Shown here: piece by piece, positions 9,227 through 17,225 of the stretch | Layout: the number at the start of each line of letters is the position of its first letter | How positions within the stretch are numbered: the first letter of the stretch is position 1 | Assembly (NCBI GenBank): GCA_021298285.1 | Contig: JAJTFN010000074.1 | Span: 1 to 40,546, forward strand | Length of the DNA: 40,546 nt | Origin: Verrucomicrobium sp. | Lineage (GTDB): Bacteria; Verrucomicrobiota; Verrucomicrobiia; Limisphaerales; UBA9464 | Reading direction: 5' to 3' | Notes under the pieces: model-generated | What the model saw: only the letters and a program-made list of their open reading frames with translations | What the model was told of the DNA's origin: nothing | The model's database searches: none | Translations under genes and position numbers: made by a program

Positions 9227-9529
9227 ATGGCATCCAAATTTCACGTCAAGAAGGGCGACGAAGTCGTCGTCATCACGGGTTCGGCCAAGGGCCGTCGCGG
9301 CAAGGTCGCCGAGGTGGTCACCTCGCGTCAGGCCGTGATCCTCGAGGGCAGCGACGAGCGATCCAAGGAGCAGGACGACCGCCGCCGCCTCGTCAAGCCG
9401 ATGCTTCACTACGTCCGCAAGAACCAGCAGAACCCCAACGGGGCGCTGATCTGGCTGGAGTCCCCGATCCACGTTTCCAACGTGATGAAGGCCGACAAGT
9501 ACGATGCCCGCAAGGCCAACAAGCGCTGA
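9227..9529 (+). CDS. rplX: 50S ribosomal protein L24
   Basis: L24 initiates 50S assembly by binding 23S rRNA. The 100-residue product starts MASKFHVKKGDEVVVITGSAKG, with the KOW motif region GSAKGRRGKVAEVVTSRQAVI. It ends in a basic tail DARKANKR. It sits 32 bases after rplN and 5 before rplE, in standard order. It is a little more divergent in its second half than its neighbours but the KOW motif and position leave little doubt. Confidence 0.95.
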   Translation: MASKFHVKKGDEVVVITGSAKGRRGKVAEVVTSRQAVILEGSDERSKEQDDRRRLVKPMLHYVRKNQQNPNGALIWLESPIHVSNVMKADKYDARKANKR

Positions 9530-9534
9530 GTCCC

Positions 9535-10074
9535 ATGAAACCCCGTCTTTACACGAAGTACATCGAGGAGGTCCGGCCCGCCCTGACCCAGAAGCGCGGC
9601 TACCAGAACGTCCATCAGGTTCCGCGGATCGAGAAGATCGTCATCAACATGGGCGTGAGCGCATCCCTCGAGAAGGGTGCCCTCGAGGACGCTGTCAAGG
9701 AGATGCAGATGATCACCGGCCGCAAGGCGGTGGTGAACATCTCCCGCAAGAGCATCGCCAATTTCAAGCTCCGCAAGGGCCAATCGGTCGGTTGCAAGGT
9801 CACCTTGCGTCGCGAGGTGATGTACGAGTTCTTCGACCGTCTGGTCACTGCCGCATTGCCCCGGATCCGCGACTTCCGCGGGGTTGGATCCCGGCAATTC
9901 GACGGGCGTGGCACCTATTCCCTGGGCATTCCGGACCAGACGATCTTCCCTGAGATCGAACTCGACAAGATCAAGCGCCAGCAGGGCATGGACATCACCA
10001 TCGTGACCTCCGCCCCGACCAATGAGGAGGCCTACGACCTGCTCAAGATGATGGGCATGCCGTTCTCAAAATAA
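9535..10074 (+). CDS. rplE: 50S ribosomal protein L5
   Basis: L5 binds 5S rRNA and contacts P-site tRNA. The 179-residue product is normal length. It has IEKIVINMGVS near residue 40, TGRKAVVNISRKSIANFKLR in the middle, and GRGTYSLGIPDQTIFPEIELDKI near the C-terminus, ending in a typical KMMGMPFSK. ATG 9535 follows the rplX stop by 5 bases, consistent with coupling. Confidence 0.97.
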   Translation: MKPRLYTKYIEEVRPALTQKRGYQNVHQVPRIEKIVINMGVSASLEKGALEDAVKEMQMITGRKAVVNISRKSIANFKLRKGQSVGCKVTLRREVMYEFFDRLVTAALPRIRDFRGVGSRQFDGRGTYSLGIPDQTIFPEIELDKIKRQQGMDITIVTSAPTNEEAYDLLKMMGMPFSK

Positions 10075-10086
10075 TCAATCCATCCT

Positions 10087-10356
10087 ATGGCCAAGAAATC
10101 CTGGCTCGCCCGGAACAAGAAGAAGTTGGAGACCGTCAAGAAGTACGCCTCGCTGCGTGCCGAATTGAAGGCCAAGGGCGACTATGCGGCCCTCTCCAAG
10201 CTCCCGAAGAACGCGAGCCCTGTCCGGGTCGTCAACCGCTGCCGTGTCAGCGGCCGTCGGCACGGCTTCATCCGAAAGTATGGCGTTTCGCGGTTGTCCT
10301 TCCGGGAGGCCGCACTCCAAGGACTGATCCCGGGCGTCACCAAGTCCAGTTGGTGA
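10087..10356 (+). CDS. rpsN: 30S ribosomal protein S14 (zinc-free type)
   Basis: S14 binds 16S rRNA in the 30S head. At 89 residues it is the longer form without the two CxxC zinc pairs; only a single Cys appears in [20 protein letters not shown]. The family C-terminus [20 protein letters not shown] is intact. Its stop codon overlaps the first unit of a 17-base tandem repeat that fills most of the gap to rpsH. Confidence 0.96.
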   Translation: MAKKSWLARNKKKLETVKKYASLRAELKAKGDYAALSKLPKNASPVRVVNRCRVSGRRHGFIRKYGVSRLSFREAALQGLIPGVTKSSW

Positions 10357-10422
10357 TCCCCAACCACCGGAGATCGCCAATCACCGGAGATCCCCAACCA
10401 CCGGTAATCCCGATCCACCGAT
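10355..10422 (+). repeat. Tandem 17-base repeat between rpsN and rpsH
   Basis: Three near-identical 17-base units (10355-10371, 10372-10388, 10389-10405) of the form GATCCCCAACCACCGGA are followed by a degenerate fourth (to about 10422). Units 1 and 3 differ at one base, and unit 2 at two. The array starts inside the rpsN stop region and ends 13 bases before rpsH. Function unknown; a slippage expansion of spacer is the simplest view. Confidence 0.85.
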
Positions 10423-10435
10423 CCCACTCCATTCC

Positions 10436-10825
10436 ATGAATTCCGATCCAGTTTCCGATCTGCTGACGCGAATCCGCAATGCCGGCATGGCGCTGCATCC
10501 GTCGGTGTCCATCCCGCACTCGCGCTTCAAGGAGGCGATTGCCCGCGTCCTGAAGGACGAGGGTTACGTCGCGGAGGTCGCCGTCGAGGGTGACAAGCTC
10601 AAGACCCTGAAGGTCGGGCTCAAGTACCAGGGGCGCAAGGCAGTGATCCAGGGCCTGAAGCAGGTCAGCACCCCGGGACTTCGCCGCTATGTCGCCGGCT
10701 CGGAGGCCCCGCGGGTCCTCGGCGGCCTTGGCGTTGCCATCCTGTCGACCCCCAAAGGCATCATGACCGGTTCCCAGGCTCGTCGGCAGAACGTCGGCGG
10801 CGAGGTGGTTTGTTACGTCTGGTAA
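10436..10825 (+). CDS. rpsH: 30S ribosomal protein S8
   Basis: S8 binds the central domain of 16S rRNA and in E. coli represses the spc operon. The 129-residue product starts MNSDPVSDLLTRIRNAG and has the typical C-terminal signature VLGGLGVAILSTPKGIMT followed by GGEVVCYVW. Length is normal. It follows the 17-base tandem repeat and is 11 bases before rplF; the rplF ribosome binding site begins inside the rpsH stop region. Confidence 0.97.
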   Translation: MNSDPVSDLLTRIRNAGMALHPSVSIPHSRFKEAIARVLKDEGYVAEVAVEGDKLKTLKVGLKYQGRKAVIQGLKQVSTPGLRRYVAGSEAPRVLGGLGVAILSTPKGIMTGSQARRQNVGGEVVCYVW

Positions 10826-10836
10826 GGAATTTTGTT

Positions 10837-11373
10837 ATGTCTCGCATTGGAAAAAGCCCGGTAGCCATCCCGGCCAAGGTGAAGGTCTCCGTCAGCGGAG
10901 ACCGGGTGACGGTCGAGGGCCCCAAGGGCAGCCTCGGTATGTCCCTGCCGAAATACACCCAGGCCAAGGTCGACGGAACCAACGTCAGCGTCGCCCGAAC
11001 CGCCGAGAGCGCCGAGGCCAGAGCCATGCACGGGTTGGCCCGGGCGCTGGTCAACAACATGGTGAAGGGTGTCTCCGAGGGCTTCCAGAAGAAGCTCGAG
11101 ATCCAGGGCGTCGGCTTCAAGGCAGCGCTCCAGGGCCAGGTCGCGAACCTCGCGCTGGGCTACAGCCACCCCATCAACTACCCCGTGCCCGCCGGCATCA
11201 AGGTGGTCGTCGAGGAAGGCACCAAGCTCACGATCGATGGTGCCGACAAGGAACTCGTCGGTCGGGTCGCCTCGGAAATCCGCAGCTTCTACCCGCCCGA
11301 ACCATACAAGGGCAAGGGAGTCCGATACGCCGGCGAGAAGGTCGTCCGCAAGGAAGGCAAGACGGTGCAATAG
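10837..11373 (+). CDS. rplF: 50S ribosomal protein L6
   Basis: L6 lies near the sarcin-ricin region of the 50S subunit. From ATG 10837 the protein is 178 residues, starting MSRIGKSPVAIPAKVKVSVS and ending with the family signature PEPYKGKGVRYAGEKVVRKEGK. AAGGA (10824-10828) sits 8 bases upstream and supports this start over an in-frame one at 10810. A 76-base gap separates it from rplR. Confidence 0.97.
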   Translation: MSRIGKSPVAIPAKVKVSVSGDRVTVEGPKGSLGMSLPKYTQAKVDGTNVSVARTAESAEARAMHGLARALVNNMVKGVSEGFQKKLEIQGVGFKAALQGQVANLALGYSHPINYPVPAGIKVVVEEGTKLTIDGADKELVGRVASEIRSFYPPEPYKGKGVRYAGEKVVRKEGKTVQ

Positions 11374-11449
11374 TGGTCTTCCTGATCGCATCACCGAGCG
11401 CCCATTCATCCACCGTCCAGACCATTGGTTTTTCGTCCATTTTGCTAGA

Positions 11450-11812
11450 ATGAGAACAGAGCACAAACACCGCTTGGCCCAGTTGCGCCACTGGCGGGTG
11501 CGGAAGACCGTCACCGGCACGGCCGCGCGTCCCCGCATGAGCGTCAAGTTCACCGGGCAGCACATCTACGTCCAGTTCATCGACGACGTGGTGGGGCAAA
11601 CGCTGGCCGCTGTCGGCACCCGTGACAAGTCCGCCCCGACCGAGATCAAGGGGGCCAATGCGGCCAATGCGATCGTCACCGGGAAGCGTGCTGCTGCCGC
11701 CGCGAAGGAAAAGGGCATCGAGGCCGTGGTTTTCGACCGCGGGGGCGCCCGATATCACGGTAAGGTCAAGGCGTTGGCCGACGCGGCCCGTGAGGCAGGT
11801 CTCAAATTTTGA
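11450..11812 (+). CDS. rplR: 50S ribosomal protein L18
   Basis: L18 binds 5S rRNA together with L5 and L25. From ATG 11450 it is 120 residues: [20 protein letters not shown], then [20 protein letters not shown] and the C-terminal signature [20 protein letters not shown]. The open frame extends upstream over rplF but only this part is L18. No convincing Shine-Dalgarno is visible; the AT-rich run before the ATG (TTTTGCTAGAATG) contains a TAGAAT that overlaps the start codon. Confidence 0.95.
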   Translation: MRTEHKHRLAQLRHWRVRKTVTGTAARPRMSVKFTGQHIYVQFIDDVVGQTLAAVGTRDKSAPTEIKGANAANAIVTGKRAAAAAKEKGIEAVVFDRGGARYHGKVKALADAAREAGLKF

Positions 11813-11826
11813 ACCGAAGGAATCCT

Positions 11827-12486
11827 GTGTCAGACCAAAAAGACATTTCTGCAGCGCCGGCTGCTCCCGCCGGCACGGCGTCCAGCGGCACCCAATCGTT
11901 CGGTGGTGACCGTCCCTACCGGGGTGGTGGCGAGGGCGGTCGCGGCCGTGGGCCCCGTCGTGGACCCCGTGACCAGCGCGACTCCGACGAACCGAAGGAT
12001 GGTTTGGTCGAGAAGGTCGTCCACATCAACCGCTCCTCCAAGGTGGTCAAGGGTGGCCGCCGCTTCTCCTTCAGTGCCTTGATCGTCGTCGGCGACAAGC
12101 AGGGCAAGGTGGGCATGGGCATGGGCAAAGGGGCCGAGGTGAGCGAGGCCATCAAGAAGGGTGGCGAGAACGCCAAGTCGCGGATCTCCATCGTTTCCCT
12201 GGCTTCGAGCACCATCCCCCATGAGGTTTATTCGGAGTTCGGCGGCGCCAAGGTCCTCCTGCGGCCTGCCAGTCCCGGTACCGGCCTCATCTGTGGCAGG
12301 ACTGTCCGCGCCGTCGTCGAGTCCGCCGGTGTGAAGGATGTCCTTTCCAAGTCGCTCGGATCGAAGAACGCCTCCAACGTGGCGAAGGCGACCCTGAACG
12401 CACTGCTGAGCCTGCGCACCCGCGAGCAGATCCTCAAGGCCCGTGGCCTCGAGGGGCGCCTTGCCGCGACGACCAAGACCGCCTGA
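11827..12486 (+). CDS. rpsE: 30S ribosomal protein S5 with Gly/Arg-rich N-terminal extension
   Basis: S5 contributes to decoding fidelity at the mRNA entry site. GTG 11827 is favoured because AAGGA (11817-11821) lies 5 bases upstream; a TTG at 11809 overlapping the rplR stop is less likely. The 219-residue product has a core with [20 protein letters not shown] and [18 protein letters not shown]. Before it lies a low-complexity region of about 50 residues, rich in Ala then Gly/Arg ([19 protein letters not shown]). Usual S5 is about 165-175 residues. Such a basic tail could contact rRNA or mRNA. rpmD (L30), which usually follows, is absent; rplO starts 4 bases later. Confidence 0.95.
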   Translation: MSDQKDISAAPAAPAGTASSGTQSFGGDRPYRGGGEGGRGRGPRRGPRDQRDSDEPKDGLVEKVVHINRSSKVVKGGRRFSFSALIVVGDKQGKVGMGMGKGAEVSEAIKKGGENAKSRISIVSLASSTIPHEVYSEFGGAKVLLRPASPGTGLICGRTVRAVVESAGVKDVLSKSLGSKNASNVAKATLNALLSLRTREQILKARGLEGRLAATTKTA

Positions 12487-12490
12487 ATCT

Positions 12491-12955
12491 ATGAGACTTC
12501 ATGACCTGAAACCCCGTCCCGGAGCCAAGCACCGCAAGAAGCGGCTCGGGCAAGGTGAATCCAGTGGCCGGGGCAAGACCTCCGGACGCGGCGGCAAGGG
12601 CCAGAGCGCTCGCTCCGGCAGCTCGATCCGCATCGGATTCGAGGGCGGCCAGATGCCCCTCATCCGTCGTATTCCCAAGCGCGGGTTCAACAACACCCGG
12701 TTCAAGGTGTCGTACCATCCGGTCAACCTGTCTGACCTCAATGCGTTCGATGCCGGCTCCGTGGTGGATGCCGAAACCCTCAAGAAGGCCGGGCTCGCCA
12801 ACGGTTCCTCCGATGGCATCAAGATCCTCGCCCGCGGTGAGTTGACCCGGAAGCTCGTTGTCCGGGCCCAGGCGTTCAGCGCCTCCGCTCGGGCTGCCAT
12901 CGAGGCCCAAGGCGGCAAGGCCGAGGTGGTTGGCAAGGCCAAGGCGGTCGCCTGA
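12491..12955 (+). CDS. rplO: 50S ribosomal protein L15
   Basis: L15 is a late-assembling 23S rRNA binder. From ATG 12491 the product is 154 residues: MRLHDLKPRPGAKHRKKRLG, the Gly-rich KTSGRGGKGQSARSG, then FEGGQMPLIRRIPKRGFNN. These are hallmark L15 stretches. The C-terminal half (AFSASARAAIEAQGGKAEVV) matches the family end. It follows rpsE directly because rpmD is missing here, and precedes secY by 62 bases. Confidence 0.97.
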   Translation: MRLHDLKPRPGAKHRKKRLGQGESSGRGKTSGRGGKGQSARSGSSIRIGFEGGQMPLIRRIPKRGFNNTRFKVSYHPVNLSDLNAFDAGSVVDAETLKKAGLANGSSDGIKILARGELTRKLVVRAQAFSASARAAIEAQGGKAEVVGKAKAVA

Positions 12956-13017
12956 TTCGGGCGCTGCCACGACCTGAACGTCTTCCCGACCCCTCCTCGG
13001 CAACCATCCCACCCCCC

Positions 13018-14397
13018 ATGATCGGCCAACTGTTCAACACCTTCGCGAACTGCCTCAAGATCCCCGAGCTCCGCTCGCGGATCCTGTTCACGGCGTTGGT
13101 CCTGGCCGTGGCCCGCGTGATTGCGTTGACGCCGGTGCCAGGATTGGATGGTACCAAGCTGGCGGCGTACTTCGCAGAGGCGGCCAAGAGCAACGGAGGG
13201 GGCGGTGTTTTCGGCCTCTACTCGATGTTCACGGGCGGTGCGCTGGAGCAGTGCGCGGTGGGTGCCTTGGGCATCATGCCGTACATCAGTGCGACGATTT
13301 TCATCCAATTGTTGACGGCCGTGGTGGCTCCGTTGGGGAAGCTCGCCCGTGAGGAAGGCGGCAGAGCCAAGTTGGTGGCTTACGGCCGTTACCTCACCGT
13401 GCTGCTCTGTCTTGGTCATGGTTTGATTGTCGCCCTGGGCTGGGAGAACCCCGAGAAGGCGTTTCAAGGCTTCTCCGGATCCTTGGTCACGGCTGAGAAC
13501 CTGTGGCTTTACCGGATCCAGACCGTGCTCATCCTGACCACCGGCACCCTGTTCCTGATGTGGCTGGGCGAGCAGATCACTGAGCGGGGCATCGGGAATG
13601 GAGTCTCACTGTTGATCACCGTCGGGATCCTTGCCCGACTGCCCAACGCCGGGAAGTCCTTGGTGTCGATGTTCCAGCAGGAAAACGCGAAATTCCTGCA
13701 CCTCGTGTTGTTGTTGGTTGTGCTCGCCGTGGTGGTGGCAGGGGTGGTCTTGATCACCCAGGGACAGCGTAAGATTCCCGTCCAGTATGCGCAGCGGGCG
13801 GTGGGCCGCAAGATCATGTCCGGAGGCACGTCGTTCATGCCCCTCCGCGTGAATTACGCCGGGGTGATGCCGGTGATTTTCGCCCAGGCCATCCTGATGT
13901 TCCCGGGAATGATCTTTGAGAAACTGGCGGCGATTCTCCCTGCCGGCTTCGGCAAGCAGGTGTCGATCTACATCGCCAGCCACCTCGGCCGTCAAGGATT
14001 CACCTACCTTTTCCTGTACGGGTTGATGATCCTGTTCTTCTCGTACTTCTGGGTGGCCACCCAGTTCAACGAGCTGCAGGTCGCCGACGACCTCAAGAAG
14101 CATGGTGGTTACATCCCCGGAGTCCGTCCGGGAACCGCCACGAGCGACTTCCTGCACAACACCATGAGCCGGATCACCTTGGCCGGAGCGGTCTTCCTGG
14201 TCGTCATTGCCATCATCCCGACGGTCATGAGCTCCCAACTGAAGATCGACCCCTTGGTCGCCCAGTTTTTCGGAGGCACTTCCCTGCTGATCACGGTGGG
14301 CGTCCTGTTGGACACCATGCGGCAGATGGAGTCCTACCTCCTGATGCGCCACTACGACGGATTCCTCAAGAAGGGGAAGGTCCGCGGCAGGGCTTGA
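13018..14397 (+). CDS. secY: Protein translocase subunit SecY
   Basis: SecY forms the protein-conducting channel of the inner membrane with SecE and SecG. The 459-residue product shows around ten hydrophobic segments. The first is at about residues 20-38, followed by the plug-region and TM2 features (GIMPYISATIFIQLLTAVV). Later come SLLITVGILARLPN and the cytosolic C5-loop region GGYIPGVRPGTATSDFL, used for SecA/ribosome docking. Length and topology are normal for the spc operon gene. adk, which often follows secY, is not here; map follows after 105 bases. Confidence 0.97.
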   Translation: MIGQLFNTFANCLKIPELRSRILFTALVLAVARVIALTPVPGLDGTKLAAYFAEAAKSNGGGGVFGLYSMFTGGALEQCAVGALGIMPYISATIFIQLLTAVVAPLGKLAREEGGRAKLVAYGRYLTVLLCLGHGLIVALGWENPEKAFQGFSGSLVTAENLWLYRIQTVLILTTGTLFLMWLGEQITERGIGNGVSLLITVGILARLPNAGKSLVSMFQQENAKFLHLVLLLVVLAVVVAGVVLITQGQRKIPVQYAQRAVGRKIMSGGTSFMPLRVNYAGVMPVIFAQAILMFPGMIFEKLAAILPAGFGKQVSIYIASHLGRQGFTYLFLYGLMILFFSYFWVATQFNELQVADDLKKHGGYIPGVRPGTATSDFLHNTMSRITLAGAVFLVVIAIIPTVMSSQLKIDPLVAQFFGGTSLLITVGVLLDTMRQMESYLLMRHYDGFLKKGKVRGRA

Positions 14398-14409
14398 GAT
14401 TTTTGTTCT

Positions 14410-14436
14410 TTGTCAGTTTCGGTCACAGAATAGGCT
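14410..14436 (+). promoter_or_regulatory. Candidate promoter upstream of map
   Basis: TTGTCA (14410-14415, 5/6 to the -35 consensus) and TAGGCT (14431-14436) are separated by 15 bases just after secY. The -10 hexamer is identical to that proposed for rplB. Spacing is short, so this is tentative; it would let map and the alpha-operon genes be transcribed separately from secY. Confidence 0.35.
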
Positions 14437-14460
14437 AGTGCAACGACGCTCCGGTCTCCC

Positions 14461-14477
14461 GGGTGGTTCAACCACCC
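14461..14477 (+). promoter_or_regulatory. Perfect hairpin in the secY-map gap
   Basis: GGGTGGTTCAACCACCC is a perfect inverted repeat (six-pair stem with TTCAA loop, or eight pairs around one base). It lies 25 bases before the map ATG. There is no T-run after it, so it is not a standard terminator; it may act in the leader of map or mark a processing site. Confidence 0.35.
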
Positions 14478-14502
14478 TAGAGGTCAGGCGTCCGATCCAT
14501 CC

Positions 14503-15273
14503 ATGGGCCGACCCACGATCAAAACTTCCGACGAGATCCGCAGCATGCGGGCGGCCGGGCGGATCGCCAGCAAGGTGCTGCGCGGCGCGTCCGAGTTGGC
14601 CGTGCCCGGGTTGACGACTCAGGAGTTGGACGCGAAGGTGGGCCAACTCATCGCAAGCCATGGGGCCGTCAGCGCATTTCTGGGGTATCGGGGATTTCCG
14701 GGCCAGTGTTGCCTCTCGGTCAACGAGGCGGTCATCCATGGCATCGGAGATTCCCGAAGGCTGCAGTTCGGCGATCTTCTCAAGATCGACGTTGGAGTCC
14801 GATATCAGGGTTTCATCGGCGATGTGGCGATGACGGTCATGGTGGGCGGTGGGACACCGCAGTTCCAGAAGTTGCTGGATACGACCATCCAGGCCCTGTA
14901 TGAAGGAATTTCCGCGGCCCAAGCCGGGTCTCGGGTGATGGATGTCGGTCGGGCCGTTGAGCGTTGCGTGTCGGGTGCCGGGTTCGGGGTGGTTCGTGAG
15001 TTCTGCGGTCACGGTGTGGGCAGGAATGTCCACGAAGAGCCGCAGGTTCCGAATTACGTCGATCCAAAGGCAGTCACCCGCCTGAAAAGCGGGATGACGA
15101 TCGCCATCGAGCCCATGGTTACCTTGGGAAGTCCGGCTGTCGAGATCCTCGACGACGGGTGGACGGTGGTCACCAGGGATCGGCGGGGATCGGCCCACTT
15201 CGAGCACACGGTGTTGATCACCGATTCTGGACCGGAAATTTTGACAATGGACGAGGAAAGTCGGTTGTATTGA
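14503..15273 (+). CDS. map: Methionine aminopeptidase, type I
   Basis: This enzyme removes the N-terminal methionine from nascent proteins in the cytoplasm. All five metal ligands are visible: Asp about 96 (LLKIDVG), Asp about 107 (FIGDVAM), His about 170 ([12 protein letters not shown]), Glu about 203 (IAIEPM) and Glu about 234 (HFEHTVL). The substrate-contact His about 79 (AVIHGI) is also present. The 256-residue length without insertion is type Ia. The gene sits between secY and rpmJ, a common place, although adk and infA, frequent neighbours, are absent. Confidence 0.97.
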   Translation: MGRPTIKTSDEIRSMRAAGRIASKVLRGASELAVPGLTTQELDAKVGQLIASHGAVSAFLGYRGFPGQCCLSVNEAVIHGIGDSRRLQFGDLLKIDVGVRYQGFIGDVAMTVMVGGGTPQFQKLLDTTIQALYEGISAAQAGSRVMDVGRAVERCVSGAGFGVVREFCGHGVGRNVHEEPQVPNYVDPKAVTRLKSGMTIAIEPMVTLGSPAVEILDDGWTVVTRDRRGSAHFEHTVLITDSGPEILTMDEESRLY

Positions 15274-15292
15274 AGGGTTTAGGATTTCGAAA

Positions 15293-15406
15293 ATGAAAGT
15301 CAGAGCTTCAGTCAAGAAACTTTGCGAGAACTGCAAGATGGTCAAACGCAAGGGCGTGATCCGTGTGATCTGCTCGAACGCGCGCCACAAACAGCGGCAA
15401 GGCTGA
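15293..15406 (+). CDS. rpmJ: 50S ribosomal protein L36 (zinc-binding type)
   Basis: L36 is the smallest 50S protein. The 37-codon gene begins [19 protein letters not shown] and ends [10 protein letters not shown]. The zinc ligands are Cys 11, Cys 14, Cys 27 and His 32, so it is the C+ form. The ATG at 15293 follows map by 19 bases, and rpsM starts 16 bases after its stop. infA, which often sits directly before rpmJ, is not present. Confidence 0.96.
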   Translation: MKVRASVKKLCENCKMVKRKGVIRVICSNARHKQRQG

Positions 15407-15422
15407 TCATAGGAAACGAATT

Positions 15423-15809
15423 ATGCCACGAATCTTGGGAGTCGACATTCCGGCGGACAAGCGAATCGACATCGCGCTCCGTTACATCTACGGGATCGGT
15501 CCGGTCAATGCGCTGGAGATCCTGGAGCGCGCCAACATCGATCCGTCCCTGCGCGCCAAGGCTCTGAATGAGAGCCAGCTTTCCCTGATCGTCAACGCGA
15601 TCCAGGAGGGCAAGTACGTGACCGAGGGCGATCTCCGCCGAGAACTCGGCATGAACCTCAAGCGCCTCCAGGCCATCAAGTCCTACCGGGGTCAGCGCCA
15701 CAGCCGCAGCCTGCCGGTTCGCGGGCAGCGCACCCAGACCAACTCCCGCACCCGCAAGGGGCCGCGCAAGACGGTCGGTGTCCAACGCAACCCGACCGCC
15801 AAGGCCTGA
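15423..15809 (+). CDS. rpsM: 30S ribosomal protein S13
   Basis: S13 forms intersubunit bridges and contacts P-site tRNA. The 128-residue product begins MPRILGVDIPADKRIDIALR, with the helix-hairpin-helix region YIYGIGPVNALEILERANID. The basic C-terminus SLPVRGQRTQTNSRTRKGPR is typical. Length is slightly above the common 118-125 because of a tail ending NPTAKA. The tail's coding sequence (GACCGCCAAGGC) is duplicated just after the stop, a small sign of slippage. Confidence 0.97.
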   Translation: MPRILGVDIPADKRIDIALRYIYGIGPVNALEILERANIDPSLRAKALNESQLSLIVNAIQEGKYVTEGDLRRELGMNLKRLQAIKSYRGQRHSRSLPVRGQRTQTNSRTRKGPRKTVGVQRNPTAKA

Positions 15810-15846
15810 CCCGACCGCCAAGGCATCATCCCACTGATCAATCATT

Positions 15847-16488
15847 ATGGCAGAAGAGACCAAGGCCAAGAAGGCCCCCAAGGCCGAGGCCGGCGATGCG
15901 CCGGCCGCCGAACAGGCCGCCCCCAAGGCAGAATCCAAGTCCGCCCCCAAGGCGGAATCCAAGGCCAAGAAGGCCCCCGTGGAAGGACAGGCTGCCGCTG
16001 CGGCACCCGGCGCCGCGACCGCAGCATCAGCCGCTGGTGCCACCCCGGCACCGCTGGCCGCCGCCGCCGCGCCGACAGCCGCCGACTTGCTCGGTGATGA
16101 TCCCAATGCCAAGAAGATCATCCGCGCCAAGGGTGCGAAGAACATCGCCGTGGGTGTGGCCCACGTGATGGCAACCTTCAACAACACCCAGGTGACGATC
16201 ACCGACATGCAGGGCAACCTCATCGGCTGGAGCACGGCCGGTCGTGTGGGTTTCAAGGGTTCCCGAAAGAGCACCGCCTTTGCCGCCCAGCAGGCCGCCC
16301 AAGATGCCGCCCGCCAGGCGATGTCCCATGGCATGCGCGAGGTCGAGGTCCGCGTGAATGGACCCGGGTCCGGCCGCGAATCCGCCATCCGCGCGCTTCA
16401 GGCGATCGGGCTGGAGATCACCGTCATCAAGGACGTGACCCCGGTCCCGCACAACGGCTGCCGCCCCCGCAAGAAGCGCCGCGTGTAG
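15847..16488 (+). CDS. rpsK: 30S ribosomal protein S11 with long Ala/Lys/Pro-rich N-terminal extension
   Basis: S11 lies in the 30S platform and contacts mRNA near the E site. The core, from about residue 90, is normal: [57 protein letters not shown] and the terminal [13 protein letters not shown]. In front lies an extension of about 85 residues composed almost only of Ala, Lys, Pro, Glu and Gly ([20 protein letters not shown] and similar). The usual S11 is about 129 residues, here 213. Start ATG 15847 is the only one that fits the gap, 37 bases after rpsM. The extension resembles the H1-like protein encoded at 25942 in composition and is probably disordered. Confidence 0.95.
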   Translation: MAEETKAKKAPKAEAGDAPAAEQAAPKAESKSAPKAESKAKKAPVEGQAAAAAPGAATAASAAGATPAPLAAAAAPTAADLLGDDPNAKKIIRAKGAKNIAVGVAHVMATFNNTQVTITDMQGNLIGWSTAGRVGFKGSRKSTAFAAQQAAQDAARQAMSHGMREVEVRVNGPGSGRESAIRALQAIGLEITVIKDVTPVPHNGCRPRKKRRV

Positions 16489-16513
16489 TCCCAACTCCAA
16501 CACTCTCCGACAA

Positions 16514-17122
16514 ATGGCTCGTTACACTGGTCCTCGCGTCCGCATCAGCCGCCGGCTGGGCACCCCGATCTTCGGCTCCTCCAAGTACCTGGAGCGCCGT
16601 CCCTACCCGCCGGGCACCCATGGCCCGAAGTCCCGTCGCAAGCACAGCGACTATGCCATCGGCCTGATGGAGAAGCAGAAGCTTCGGTTCTTTTATGGCC
16701 TGCAGGAACGTCAGTTCCGCAACGTCTACGAGCGTGCCCTGCGCATGCGCGGAGTCACCGGCGAGAAGATGCTGCAGATCCTCGAGACCCGTCTGGACAA
16801 TCTCGTGTATCACGCAGGCTTCGCCTTGACCCGTCCGGCGGCCCGGCAGTTGGTGAGCCACGGTCATGTGAAGGTCAACGGCCGCAAGGTCAGCATTCCC
16901 AGCTACGCGGTGAAGGTGAACGACGTGATCCAGATCAAGGATCATGCGATTTCCAAGACCATCGCCCAGAAGAACATCGAGGGTTCCACCAGCCGGGTCG
17001 TGCCCGACTGGATCCGCCTCGATCGGGAAGCCCTGTCGGCCGCCCTCCTGAGGGTGCCGTCCAGGGACGAAATCCAACCGATCGCCAACGAGCAGGCCGT
17101 CGTCGAGTTTTATTCCCGCTGA
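16514..17122 (+). CDS. rpsD: 30S ribosomal protein S4
   Basis: S4 nucleates 30S assembly and in E. coli represses the alpha operon. The 202-residue product starts MARYTGPRVRISRRLG. It contains KQKLRFFYGLQERQFRNVYE and the S4 RNA-binding domain (RLDNLVYHAGFALTRPAARQ, then SHGHVKVNGRKVSIPSY). No zinc cysteines appear in the N-terminal region. The order rpsM-rpsK-rpsD-rpoA is standard; a 103-base gap follows before rpoA. Confidence 0.97.
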   Translation: MARYTGPRVRISRRLGTPIFGSSKYLERRPYPPGTHGPKSRRKHSDYAIGLMEKQKLRFFYGLQERQFRNVYERALRMRGVTGEKMLQILETRLDNLVYHAGFALTRPAARQLVSHGHVKVNGRKVSIPSYAVKVNDVIQIKDHAISKTIAQKNIEGSTSRVVPDWIRLDREALSAALLRVPSRDEIQPIANEQAVVEFYSR

Positions 17123-17162
17123 ACGGTTGGCCACCGAATTGGCCAGAAAAAGCAATTATACG

Positions 17163-17201
17163 GGAACCCACCCCCTGCGGGAATTTTGTCGGGCGGGTTC
17201 C
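17163..17201 (+). promoter_or_regulatory. Inverted repeat in the rpsD-rpoA gap
   Basis: GGAACCC (17163-17169) pairs with GGGTTCC (17195-17201) around a 25-base loop, 24 bases before the rpoA ATG. A TAAAAT at 17206-17211 could serve as a -10, but its possible -35 (TTTGTC) spacing is short. The gap is long for this block, suggesting separate control of rpoA; no known motif is recognised. Confidence 0.25.
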
Positions 17202-17225
17202 AGATTAAAATTGCACCCCAATACC

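Noticed and set aside
10355-10422. CRISPR array
   Set aside because: Units are contiguous 17-mers without spacers, and no cas genes are present.
11425-11451. Promoter before rplR (TTGGTT, 15 bases, TAGAAT)
   Set aside because: The -10 overlaps the ATG, so any transcript would start inside the gene; kept only as a remark.
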